A stretch of DNA of 64,000 bases, from positions 222,585-286,584 of the forward strand of contig CAVVEV010000005.1 in NCBI GenBank assembly GCA_963747335.1, in the 5' to 3' direction. This DNA is from Prado023 sp963747335 (GTDB lineage: Bacteria > Actinomycetota > Actinomycetes > S36-B12 > CAIYMF01). The notes under the pieces were generated by a model, which was given only the letters and a program-made list of their open reading frames with translations, was not told the origin of the DNA and made no database searches. The position numbers and the translations under genes were made by a program. This document shows, one piece after another, positions 51,946 to 59,437 of this stretch. Each line of letters begins with the position of its first letter. Within the stretch, counting starts at the first letter, position 1.

Positions 51946-52629
51946 GTGAGCTACGTCGACTCCCTGCTCGCCACCGGCGAGGAGATCGTCTACAGGACGA
52001 AGAAGCACTGGATCGCGCCACTGTTCTCGACAGTGACGGGGACCCTTCTCACCTTGGGCGGCCTGGCCGCGATGCTCGGGCAGGTGTTCTGGTTCGACGG
52101 ATTCCTCAATGACCTGTTCCTCTGGGGCGGGGTCGTGGTCCTGCTGATCGGCCTGGGCCTCCTGGCGAACGCCGCGGTCAAGTGGTGGGCGCAGTACTAC
52201 TTCGTCACCAACCAGAAGGTGATGAAGGTCGAGGGCATCCTGAGCAAGTCGACCAGCGGATCGGCCCTGGAGAAGATCAACGACATCACGATGGAGCAGC
52301 CGCTGCTCGGCCGCTGGCTCGGCTACGGCACCGTCCGGGTGCTCACCGCGGCCGACGAGTCCAACCTGCACTACACGTTCATGCGCCAACCCCTGGAGTT
52401 CCGACGGGCCATCCTCGACGCGAAGCTGCTGTTCGAGAAGCAGGACTCCCAGGACATCGCCGAGGCGTTCCGTGAAGGGGCGGCACCTGCCGTCGCCGCC
52501 GCACCTGCCGCGCCGTCCGGCCAGGAGATCGCCGACTCGATCGAGCGCCTGGCCCAGCTGCGCGACAGCGGGGCGATCACGACCGAGGAGTTCGAGGCGA
52601 AGAAGGCCGAACTCCTCGACCGCATGTAG
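51946..52629 (+). CDS. Membrane protein with bacterial PH domain and SHOCT tail
   Basis: 227 residues. Two membrane helices (FSTVTGTLLTLGGLAAMLGQ; DLFLWGGVVVLLIGLGLLAN) followed by a bPH2-like beta domain (YYFVTNQKVMKVEGILSKST; EKINDITMEQPLLGRWLGYG) and, after an Ala/Pro linker, a SHOCT motif (IERLAQLRDSGAITTEEFEA followed by KKAELLDRM). Such proteins are common in actinobacteria with no assigned function. AGGAGG lies 6 bases before GTG 51946; TACCCT at 51898-51903 is a likely -10, so this unit has a true leader. Confidence 0.88.
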   Translation: MSYVDSLLATGEEIVYRTKKHWIAPLFSTVTGTLLTLGGLAAMLGQVFWFDGFLNDLFLWGGVVVLLIGLGLLANAAVKWWAQYYFVTNQKVMKVEGILSKSTSGSALEKINDITMEQPLLGRWLGYGTVRVLTAADESNLHYTFMRQPLEFRRAILDAKLLFEKQDSQDIAEAFREGAAPAVAAAPAAPSGQEIADSIERLAQLRDSGAITTEEFEAKKAELLDRM

Positions 52630-52649
52630 CAGGTGGGGCTGCGGCCCGC

Positions 52650-53321
52650 CTACGGGGACAGGCGACGGCGGACCCACGCTGCGCCGTCGTCGAGGCCGCC
52701 CGGGGAGTGCCGGCGGTACTCGATCCTGTCGTGCAACCGGGAGAACCGGCCCACCCAGAACTCCACGACCTCGGGCACCAGCACGTACCCGCCCCAGTGG
52801 TCGGGCATCGGGATCGGCTCCTCGGCACCGAAGTGCTCCGTCAGGCCGGCGACCCGCGCGTCGAGCTCGTCGCGGCTGACCTCCTGGCTCTGCTGGCTGG
52901 CCCACGCACCGATCTGGGCGGCACGCGGCCGGGACGCGAAGTAGGCCTCGGACTCCGCGCGCGGCAGCCGCTCGGCCCGCCCGCGCACCGCGACCTGCCG
53001 GTGCATCCCGTGCCAGGGGAACAGCAGCGCAGCGTTGCCGCTCTCGGTGAGCTCCCGACCCTTGCGCGATCCGTGGTTGGTGAAGAAGCAGAACCCGCGG
53101 GCGTCCACGACCTTCACGAGCATCAGCCGCACCGAGGGATGCCCGCGGCCGTCCACCGTGGCCAGGGTCGCGGCATTCGGCTCCGGGAGCCCGAACTCGA
53201 CGGCCTCGGCCAGCCACCTGGTGAACAGCTCCAGCGGCGCGCTGGGGACGCTGTCCACCTCGAACCCGTCGATCGGGGCGCGCAGGTACTCGATTCGCTG
53301 CACGGGGACTTGCTCGACCAT
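52650..53321 (-). CDS. pdxH: Pyridoxamine 5'-phosphate oxidase
   Basis: 223 residues. Last step of pyridoxal phosphate synthesis, FMN-dependent. Conserved pieces: PNAATLATVDGRGHPSVRLM, LVKVVDARGFCFFTNHGSRK, the RPRAAQIGAWASQQS helix, VPEVVEFWVGRFSRLHDRIE and the C-terminal WVRRRLSP. ATG 53321 is preceded 6 bases upstream by GATACT. PLP made here is the cofactor of SerC encoded two genes on. Confidence 0.96.
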   Translation of the reverse strand: MVEQVPVQRIEYLRAPIDGFEVDSVPSAPLELFTRWLAEAVEFGLPEPNAATLATVDGRGHPSVRLMLVKVVDARGFCFFTNHGSRKGRELTESGNAALLFPWHGMHRQVAVRGRAERLPRAESEAYFASRPRAAQIGAWASQQSQEVSRDELDARVAGLTEHFGAEEPIPMPDHWGGYVLVPEVVEFWVGRFSRLHDRIEYRRHSPGGLDDGAAWVRRRLSP

Positions 53322-53327
53322 GGCTCC

Positions 53328-53333
53328 AGTATC
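53328..53333 (-). promoter_or_regulatory. Candidate -10 (GATACT) of pdxH
   Basis: GATACT on the minus strand, 6 bases before ATG 53321. Confidence 0.4.
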
Positions 53334-53444
53334 GACCAATGGGCACCACCGGTCAGGTCCGAGACCGGGGGTGCGGGCATCAGGATCACCGGCATCGGGG
53401 ACAATGGTGCCCGTCCCGGCCCGCCAACCGCGCAGGAGTGACCC

Positions 53445-54605
53445 ATGTCTGACTTCGTACCCGGCCTTGAGGGTGTCATCGCGTTCGAGACCGAGATCGC
53501 CGAGCCGGACAAGGAGGGCTCGGCGCTGCGCTACCGCGGCGTCGACATCGAGGACCTCGTCGGCCGCGTGACGTTCGGCCAGGTGTGGGGCCTGCTGGTC
53601 GACAACGAGTTCAACCCCGGCCTGCCGCCGGCGGAGCCGTACCCGATCCCCGTGCACTCGGGAAACGTGCGCGTCGACATGCAGTCCGCCATCGCCATGC
53701 TGGCCCCCGCCTGGGGACTGCAGCCCCTGCTGGACATCGATGACGACCAGGCCCGCGACGACCTGGCACGCGTGTCGGTCATGGCGATGTCCTTCGCCGC
53801 GCAGGCCGCCCGTGGGGTCGGCGTGCCGATGGTCCCCACGTCCCTGATCGACGAGGGGCGCACGGTCGTCGAGCGCATGATGATCCGCTGGCACGGCGAG
53901 CCCGACCCCGTGCACATCCGCGCGGTCGACGCGTACTTCGTCTCGGCCGCCGAGCATGGGATGAACGCCTCCACGTTCACCTCGCGCGTGATCGCCTCCA
54001 CCGGCGCCGACGTCGCCGCGGCGATCTCCGGGGCCATCGGCGCCATGTCCGGGCCGCTGCACGGCGGTGCGCCCAGTCGTGTCCTGCACATGCTCGAGGA
54101 GGTCGAGCGCACTGGCGACGCCGAGGGCTACATCAAGGGCGTCCTGGACCGCGGAGAGCGCCTCATGGGCTTCGGCCACCGCGTGTACCGAGCAGAGGAT
54201 CCGCGAGCCCGCGTGCTGCGCAGGACCTGCCGGGAGCTCGATGCCCCGCGCTACCAGGTCGCCGAGGCCCTCGAGGCCGCCGCACTCAAGGAGCTGCGCG
54301 AGCGCCGCCCCGACCGTGTCATCGAGACGAACGTGGAGTTCTGGGCCGCGATCATCCTGGACTTCGCCGACATCCCGCCCACCATGTTCCCGGCGATGTT
54401 CACCTGCGCCCGGCTGGCCGGCTGGAGCGCGCACATCTACGAGCAGAAGCGCACAGGTCGACTCGTACGCCCCTCTGCCCGCTACCTGGGGCCCGGCCCC
54501 CGAGTCCCGCAGGACGTGCCCGGCTGGAAGGACTCGATGCTGTTCCCGTACGACGGCGACCTCGGTCCGCTGTATGAGAAGACCCAGCCCCTTCCCCCGT
54601 TCTGA
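53445..54605 (+). CDS. Citrate synthase (CitA / citrate synthase 2 type)
   Basis: 386 residues. Condenses acetyl-CoA with oxaloacetate. Catalytic His in AEHGMNASTFTSR, second His in MGFGHRVYRAEDPRARVLRR, and the Asp region VEFWAAIILDFADIPPTMFP. The N-terminus LEGVIAFETEIAEPDKEGSA matches the actinobacterial second citrate synthase, which lies near pdxH and serC in many genomes. AGGAG lies about 6 bases before the ATG, and GACAAT about 45 bases upstream is a possible -10. Confidence 0.95.
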   Translation: MSDFVPGLEGVIAFETEIAEPDKEGSALRYRGVDIEDLVGRVTFGQVWGLLVDNEFNPGLPPAEPYPIPVHSGNVRVDMQSAIAMLAPAWGLQPLLDIDDDQARDDLARVSVMAMSFAAQAARGVGVPMVPTSLIDEGRTVVERMMIRWHGEPDPVHIRAVDAYFVSAAEHGMNASTFTSRVIASTGADVAAAISGAIGAMSGPLHGGAPSRVLHMLEEVERTGDAEGYIKGVLDRGERLMGFGHRVYRAEDPRARVLRRTCRELDAPRYQVAEALEAAALKELRERRPDRVIETNVEFWAAIILDFADIPPTMFPAMFTCARLAGWSAHIYEQKRTGRLVRPSARYLGPGPRVPQDVPGWKDSMLFPYDGDLGPLYEKTQPLPPF

Positions 54606-54674
54606 TCCCTGGGGAGCCTGCCCCCGGCCCCCCACTCACTCACACATCGACCGACCGACCCGAAGGACACCACG

Positions 54675-55814
54675 GTGAGCACCGCCCTCGACCCGACCAC
54701 CATCACCATCCCCGCCGACCTGCTCCCCGCGGACGGCCGCTTCGGCTGCGGTCCGTCCAAGGTGCGCGTCGAGCAGGTGGACGCCCTGCGCGGCGCGGCC
54801 ACCACCATCCTGGGCACGTCCCACCGGCAGAAGACGGTGAAGTCCCAGGTCGGCCGGGTCCGGTCGGGCCTCTCCGAACTCTTCGCCCTGCCCGACGGGT
54901 ACGAGGTGGTCCTGGGCAACGGCGGGTCCACCGCGTTCTGGGACGCTGCGACGTTCGGCCTGATGAACGACCGCGCGCAGTTCCTCACGTTCGGGGAGTT
55001 CGGCTCGAAGTTCGCCAAGGCCGCGAAGACCGCCCCGCACCTGGGCGCCCCGACGGTCATCACCTCGGACCCGGGCAGCGCCCCGGTGTTCGCCGCCGAG
55101 GCCGGGATCGACCTGTACGCCACCCCGCACAACGAGACCTCGACCGGCGTGGCGATCACCCCCACCCGGGTGGCCGGCGCGGATGCCGGGGCGCTCATGG
55201 CCTTCGACGCCACCTCGGCCGCCGGCGGCCTGGCCGTGGACCCGACGCAGTTCGACGTCTACTACTTCGCCCCGCAGAAGTGCTTCGCCTCCGACGGTGG
55301 GATCTGGTTCACCCTTCTCAGCCCCGCGGCCGTCGAGCGGATCGAGTCGATCGCCGCCTCCGGGCGCTGGGTGCCGGCGTTCCTCGACCTGAAGATCGCC
55401 CTGGACAACTCGCGTCTCGAGCAGACGTACAACACCCCCGCCCTGGCGACGATCCTGATGATGGCCGAGCAGGTCGACTGGTTCAACAGCCAGGGCGGCA
55501 TGCAGTGGACGACGACCCGCACGGCCAAGTCCGCCGGGAACCTCTACGGCTGGGCCGAGGCCTCGGACTACGCCACCCCCTACGTGACCGATCCGGCGCT
55601 GCGCAGCAACGTGGTGGGCACCATCGACTTCGACGACTCCATCGACGCCGCTGCGGTGGCCAAGGCGCTACGCGCCAACGGGATCCTCGACACCGAGCCC
55701 TACCGCAAGCTGGGCCGCAACCAGCTGCGCGTGGCGATGTTCCCGTCGGTGGACCCGGCCGATGTGGCTGCCCTGACCCGCTGCATCGACCACGTCGTCG
55801 ACGCCTTGGCCTGA
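54675..55814 (+). CDS. serC: Phosphoserine aminotransferase
   Basis: 379 residues, PLP-dependent class V aminotransferase making phosphoserine. The PLP lysine is in YYFAPQKCFASDGG; other blocks are GNGGSTAFWDAATFGLMNDR, ATPHNETSTGVAITPTRVAG and FDATSAAGGLAVDPTQFDVY, all matching the actinobacterial/archaeal-type SerC of about 375 residues. GTG start preceded by CGAAGGA 11 bases upstream. Needs PLP from the neighbouring pdxH product. Confidence 0.96.
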   Translation: MSTALDPTTITIPADLLPADGRFGCGPSKVRVEQVDALRGAATTILGTSHRQKTVKSQVGRVRSGLSELFALPDGYEVVLGNGGSTAFWDAATFGLMNDRAQFLTFGEFGSKFAKAAKTAPHLGAPTVITSDPGSAPVFAAEAGIDLYATPHNETSTGVAITPTRVAGADAGALMAFDATSAAGGLAVDPTQFDVYYFAPQKCFASDGGIWFTLLSPAAVERIESIAASGRWVPAFLDLKIALDNSRLEQTYNTPALATILMMAEQVDWFNSQGGMQWTTTRTAKSAGNLYGWAEASDYATPYVTDPALRSNVVGTIDFDDSIDAAAVAKALRANGILDTEPYRKLGRNQLRVAMFPSVDPADVAALTRCIDHVVDALA

Positions 55815-55826
55815 GCGGTCGGGGCG

Positions 55827-55844
55827 CTGGGCTGCGCGGCCCAG
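55827..55844. terminator. Short terminator hairpin after serC
   Basis: CTGGGC (55827-55832) / GCCCAG (55839-55844) with a 6-base loop, between convergent genes. Confidence 0.45.
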
Positions 55845-55856
55845 GCCCACCCTGCG

Positions 55857-56939
55857 CTACTGACGCCGGCGCCGGCGACGGCGCCGGGTGGAGCGACGCA
55901 GGACGATCAACGCGGTGAGCGCAGCCAGCGCCACGGCCGCGATGCGCACGTACGGGTAGATGTCGAACCCGGCGACACGCGGCAGGGCGCCGGCGATCCC
56001 ACCGTCGGTGCCCAGTGCCGTGCGCGGGACGTCCACCCGGATCAACTCACCGGACCTCTCCGACGCCACGATCAGGCCCTTGCCGTCGGCGCTCCAGGTG
56101 ACTGACTCACCCTGGGGCTGCAGCGGGAGGCCGAACCGGGCCTCTGCCTGCCCGGGCGGCTTGCCGGTGAACACCTCGGCGGACAGGTAGTCGCGCACGA
56201 CGAAGCGCTTGCCCCCGGGGGCCATGGCCGCATCGGTCACCTGCGAGCGCGCGGTGCCGACCTGCTCGGCCTGCATGGGCGTCTGCGAGTCGCTCATCGG
56301 GCTCGGCAGCGCGAACAGCCCACCCACGCCGTCCTCCTTGCTGATCACCCAGAGCCGCTCGCGCTTCGGGTCGGCCATCAGGGCCTCGGCATTGACCGGA
56401 CCGTCCGGATAGGTGAACCGGTAGGTCGTCACCGGCACGTCGGCGTCCACGAGCCGAGCGGGCTCGATCACCTTGTGGATGCGGGCGTACGGCCAGGAGT
56501 CGCGATTGTCGCCGATGTCCCCGACCCAGATCACGTCCCGGCCCCGGTCATCGCGCCCGATCGCCAGTGCCTCGTGATCCCGGGCCGGGGTGTCCAGAAG
56601 CGTCAGGGTCGCCCGGATCGCGCAGTCGGTGGTGTCCACGGCGTACAGGGAGGGCCCGCCGCCGGAGTCGTTGGTCATCCAGACGGTGTCCTCGTGCTGG
56701 CGGGACAGGGCGATCCCACTGACCTCGCCGAGCTCACGGGTGTCGAAGGTGCACAGCACCTCATCGGACGGCCCGAGTATCGCTGGGACTGCCAGGGATG
56801 CCGCAGCAGCGCGGGCTGCGGCGGTCACGCCCCCGGACGACATCCCATCGACAGCCACCGCGCCGGCAGGCAGGAACGCGGCCCCGGCCAGGGCGGCGCC
56901 TGCTGAGGCGATCAGGACGCGCCCGAGCACAGCACCCAT
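55857..56939 (-). CDS. Exported beta-propeller-like protein with C-terminal membrane anchor
   Basis: 360 residues. Signal peptide LGRVLIASAGAALAGAAFLP, then about 280 residues with repeated propeller-like strands (ELGEVSGIALSRQHEDTVWM; EALMADPKRERLWVISKEDG; PQGESVTWSADGKGLIVASE) and a C-terminal helix IAAVALAALTALIVL followed by a run of Arg (RRSTRRRRRRRRQ), so the domain faces outside and the tail stays in the cytoplasm. Function unknown. It follows DUF2530 by 2 bases, so it is the second gene of that unit. Confidence 0.82.
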   Translation of the reverse strand: MGAVLGRVLIASAGAALAGAAFLPAGAVAVDGMSSGGVTAAARAAAASLAVPAILGPSDEVLCTFDTRELGEVSGIALSRQHEDTVWMTNDSGGGPSLYAVDTTDCAIRATLTLLDTPARDHEALAIGRDDRGRDVIWVGDIGDNRDSWPYARIHKVIEPARLVDADVPVTTYRFTYPDGPVNAEALMADPKRERLWVISKEDGVGGLFALPSPMSDSQTPMQAEQVGTARSQVTDAAMAPGGKRFVVRDYLSAEVFTGKPPGQAEARFGLPLQPQGESVTWSADGKGLIVASERSGELIRVDVPRTALGTDGGIAGALPRVAGFDIYPYVRIAAVALAALTALIVLRRSTRRRRRRRRQ

Positions 56940-56941
56940 CC

Positions 56942-57277
56942 TCAGCCGGTCGGCTCCGCGCCGATCGGTCCCGCCGTGTCGGGTCCCCTGCGTCCCTGGT
57001 CGGCCGGGGCGTCCAGCCCCCCGTCGGCGTCGACCACCTGGGCCTCGCGGGCCCGGATCACCTGCCGGCGTCGGGAGAAGATGGCCAGGTGCACGAGCCC
57101 GGCGACGAACCCCGCTGCACACACGGCCAGCCACCACTGCGTGCCGCGATCCGCGAGCTCGTCGCGTGCCACGAGCAGGCCCAGACCGGCCACGACCCAC
57201 AGTCCGAGCCCGACCTGGATGGCTCGGACGCCGTCGTCTCGCACCGGCTCCAGGTGCGGCAGCTCGGAGGCGGACAT
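56942..57277 (-). CDS. DUF2530 membrane protein
   Basis: 111 residues, two membrane helices (VGLGLWVVAGLGLLVA; WWLAVCAAGFVAGLVHLAIF) and a charged tail. The N-terminal PHLEPVRDDGVRAIQVG region is the DUF2530 pattern. Conserved in actinobacteria next to DUF3027. TAGGGT is 7 bases upstream of ATG 57277. Role unknown. Confidence 0.85.
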   Translation of the reverse strand: MSASELPHLEPVRDDGVRAIQVGLGLWVVAGLGLLVARDELADRGTQWWLAVCAAGFVAGLVHLAIFSRRRQVIRAREAQVVDADGGLDAPADQGRRGPDTAGPIGAEPTG

Positions 57278-57284
57278 GACCACA

Positions 57285-57290
57285 ACCCTA
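57285..57290 (-). promoter_or_regulatory. Candidate -10 (TAGGGT) of DUF2530
   Basis: TAGGGT on the minus strand, 7 bases before ATG 57277. Confidence 0.4.
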
Positions 57291-57313
57291 ACCCGGGCCC
57301 AGCGGGCCACCGG

Positions 57314-57397
57314 TCACCGAAGTGCGGCGACGGCAGTGACTGCGATCAGCCCCAGCAGCACGGCCAGGGTGAGGAACCGGCGGGCCCGCGGGTCCAT
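57314..57397 (-). CDS. 27-residue single-span membrane peptide
   Basis: A tiny frame from ATG 57397 to TGA 57314 encodes MDPRARRFLTLAVLLGLIAV followed by TAVAALR. It has a basic N-terminus (inside) and one clear membrane helix. It starts 3 bases after the DUF3027 stop and lies before the DUF2530 promoter, so translation coupling to DUF3027 is likely. No codon in it is unusual for the neighbourhood. It is too short for standard gene callers; the positive-inside hydrophobic pattern and tight spacing argue that it is real. Confidence 0.55.
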   Translation of the reverse strand: MDPRARRFLTLAVLLGLIAVTAVAALR

Positions 57398-57400
57398 CGA

Positions 57401-58135
57401 TCAGGACCGTGGCTGTTCCGGGGCGGCCTCGGAATGGGCGCCGCACCCGAAGGTGAGGGCCACGACGCGACCGTCGGCCGGGGACATCCCGTTGGCGCAC
57501 ACCCCGAACGCGGACCCCGTGGGACCGCCGATCGGCATCAGGAACCCACACGTGCTGCACGACCCCGGCGCCGACCGGGCCATCGGGGTGCCCGGTCCGG
57601 TGTCACCGGCCAGCCAGCGGCTCGTCGCGTCGTCGCGGCCCTCAGGGGACAGCACCCGGCGCCGGCCGATCCCGAGCTCCCACCCGGTGGGGCGCAGGCC
57701 GGGCTCGTCGGAGGCTGCGGCCAGGTCGTCCAGGCCCGACCACCCGGGGGCCAGGCGTGGGTCGTCGTCTGTCGTCGGGAGGACGTCGCCGACACCGAGA
57801 TCGCCCGGCTCGACGCGCTGGCTCCACGGCACCCACTCGGGGGCGACCAGGGCCTCGGTCCCCGGCAGCATCGCGATCTCGTCGATCGTCACGACCCGGG
57901 CGCGAGGTGCCCGCGCGACCGTGACGGCCCACTGCCACCCGCGGTACCCGGGGGCGGTGGAGACGAAGCGGTGGGTGACCACCCGGTCGTCCTCCGCCAC
58001 CACGCCGAGGTGCTCACCGACGTGGTCCGCGGGGACGAGCTCGAGGATCGCGGCGCGGGCCTCGTCCACCGCATCGCGGCAGACGGCGTCGACCGGGGCC
58101 GTCCGGCGAGGACGGCTGGTCATGGTCTCGGTCAT
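57401..58135 (-). CDS. DUF3027 protein
   Basis: 244 residues. Contains the DUF3027 core: YRGWQWAVTVARAPRARVVT, IDEIAMLPGTEALVAPEWVP followed by WSQRVEPGDLGVGD, and a possible zinc site with CSTCGFLMPIGGPTGSAFGV followed by CANGMSPADG and FGCGAHSE. Four cysteines in the C-terminal third may bind a metal. Widespread in actinobacteria; in some it lies near cspA and helicase genes, as here. Cytoplasmic; function unknown. Confidence 0.88.
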   Translation of the reverse strand: MTETMTSRPRRTAPVDAVCRDAVDEARAAILELVPADHVGEHLGVVAEDDRVVTHRFVSTAPGYRGWQWAVTVARAPRARVVTIDEIAMLPGTEALVAPEWVPWSQRVEPGDLGVGDVLPTTDDDPRLAPGWSGLDDLAAASDEPGLRPTGWELGIGRRRVLSPEGRDDATSRWLAGDTGPGTPMARSAPGSCSTCGFLMPIGGPTGSAFGVCANGMSPADGRVVALTFGCGAHSEAAPEQPRS

Positions 58136-58196
58136 GGAACTTCCCGGGTCGCTGTCCCGGCCACCGGCCGGGTGGGGCAGGCAGCCGCCACGCAGA

Positions 58197-58202
58197 TAGG
58201 CT
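58197..58202 (+). promoter_or_regulatory. Candidate -10 (TAGGCT) of the DUF2771 lipoprotein gene
   Basis: TAGGCT 6 bases before ATG 58209; upstream CCCGGCCACCGGCCGGG (58156-58172) is a short palindrome. Confidence 0.45.
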
Positions 58203-58208
58203 ACCCCC

Positions 58209-58673
58209 ATGAAGTCGCCGCGCCGGTCCCTGGCGATCGCCCTGGTCGCCCTGTCCCCGTTCGTCCTCGCCGGTTGCGAGAAGCCCTACCCGGGTGTGAC
58301 CGTGTGGTCAGGCACCTCCAGCGAGCACGTCGAGGCGCTCTGCTGGCAGCCAGAGGAGCTCGGCGGGCTCACTCCGCGAGAGTGCGCCGAGGATCTCCTG
58401 GCCTCGGCCAGCGCCGGCCAGGGCATCGCCGCCCTGGAGGTCGCCCCCGGGGGCACCGTCGGAGTCTCGGTGGACCCCATCGTCGCCGAGGGCGGCTGGT
58501 CGGTGCAGATCGCCGGCCAGACGCTGGCCAGCGGCCTGACCGACACCTACTACCGCTTCACCTTCCCCGAGCAGGTCGCCACCGAGGGCGCCGGCTACAC
58601 GCTGCAGGTGATCGCCGCCGCCAAGCCCAACGGGGCTCGCGGCTACTGGTTCTTCCAGCTCGTCCCCCGCTGA
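58209..58673 (+). CDS. DUF2771 lipoprotein
   Basis: 154 residues. Signal peptide LAIALVALSPFVLAGC with lipobox LAGC (Cys23), then a compact beta-rich domain (GGTVGVSVDPIVAEGGWSVQ; GYTLQVIAAAKPNGARGYWF). Matches the DUF2771 lipoprotein conserved in actinobacteria next to DUF3027. Exported and anchored in the membrane; role unknown. Confidence 0.87.
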   Translation: MKSPRRSLAIALVALSPFVLAGCEKPYPGVTVWSGTSSEHVEALCWQPEELGGLTPRECAEDLLASASAGQGIAALEVAPGGTVGVSVDPIVAEGGWSVQIAGQTLASGLTDTYYRFTFPEQVATEGAGYTLQVIAAAKPNGARGYWFFQLVPR

Positions 58674-58805
58674 GTCCCGCTGGGTGCCCACCGAGACCCG
58701 GAACGGCTCCCTGAGTCCACGCGCTTCCCACGCGGGACCGCCTGCACCCGACGCCCGGGTTACTCTGGAGCGTTGCAGTCACCCACGCACACCCAGGAGT
58801 TCACA

Positions 58806-59189
58806 GTGCCCACCGGCAAGGTCAAGTGGTACGACGCGGACAAGGGCTTCGGCTTCCTGACATCCGACGAGGGCGAGGACGTCTTCCTGCACGGGAACTC
58901 CCTGCCCGCCGGAGTGACCACCCTCAAGGGCGGCACCCGCGTCGAGTTCGGGGTCGTCGACGGCAAGAAGGGCAAGACCGCCCTGTCGCTGAACGTGCTC
59001 GAGCCCACCGCGTCGGTCGTCAAGGCCAAGCGCAAGCCGGCTGAGGAGATGGCCATCATCGTCGAGACCCTGATCAACCTGCTCGACGGTGTGGGCAACG
59101 ACCTGCGCAAGGGCCGCTACCCTGCCGACGCCAAGGGTTCCAAGGTCGCCGCTGTGCTGCGCGCGGTGGCCGACGACCTCGATGCCTGA
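58806..59189 (+). CDS. Cold-shock-domain protein with C-terminal extension
   Basis: 127 residues. The first 65 are a cold-shock domain with RNP1 KGFGFLTSDEG and RNP2 DVFLHGNSL; it binds single-stranded nucleic acid. The remaining 60 residues (EEMAIIVETLINLLDGVGND; KVAAVLRAVADDLDA) are helical and are an actinobacterial add-on. CAGGAG lies 6 bases before GTG 58806, and TACTCT (58761-58766) is a likely -10, so the transcript has a leader. Confidence 0.93.
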   Translation: MPTGKVKWYDADKGFGFLTSDEGEDVFLHGNSLPAGVTTLKGGTRVEFGVVDGKKGKTALSLNVLEPTASVVKAKRKPAEEMAIIVETLINLLDGVGNDLRKGRYPADAKGSKVAAVLRAVADDLDA

Positions 59190-59427
59190 GCGCGCGCCGG
59201 GCGCCGGCGACCGGCTGATCCGGACCGGACTGGTGGTCACCGTGGTCGGGATGCTCCTCGCGCTGGTCGCCATCCTGCCCCTGGTGACGGACCTCGAGCT
59301 GCCCAGCGCCTTCTGGTGGCTGTCCATGTTGGTCGGTGTTGGGATGGGCATGATCCTCGTGGGCCTGACCCGCAACGGCCGGCGCCGCTCCCGCGTGCAG
59401 ACGACCGCCCACTCCGTGGTGGACTGA
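59182..59427 (+). CDS. Small two-span membrane protein
   Basis: 81 residues, starting inside the end of the cold-shock gene. Two membrane helices (GLVVTVVGMLLALVAILPLV; WWLSMLVGVGMGMILVGLT) and a basic tail RNGRRRSRVQ. Conserved in position in relatives as a DUF-type protein; role unknown. Coupled to the cold-shock gene by an 8-base overlap. Confidence 0.8.
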   Translation: MPERAPGAGDRLIRTGLVVTVVGMLLALVAILPLVTDLELPSAFWWLSMLVGVGMGMILVGLTRNGRRRSRVQTTAHSVVD

Positions 59428-59437
59428 AGCGGCACCG

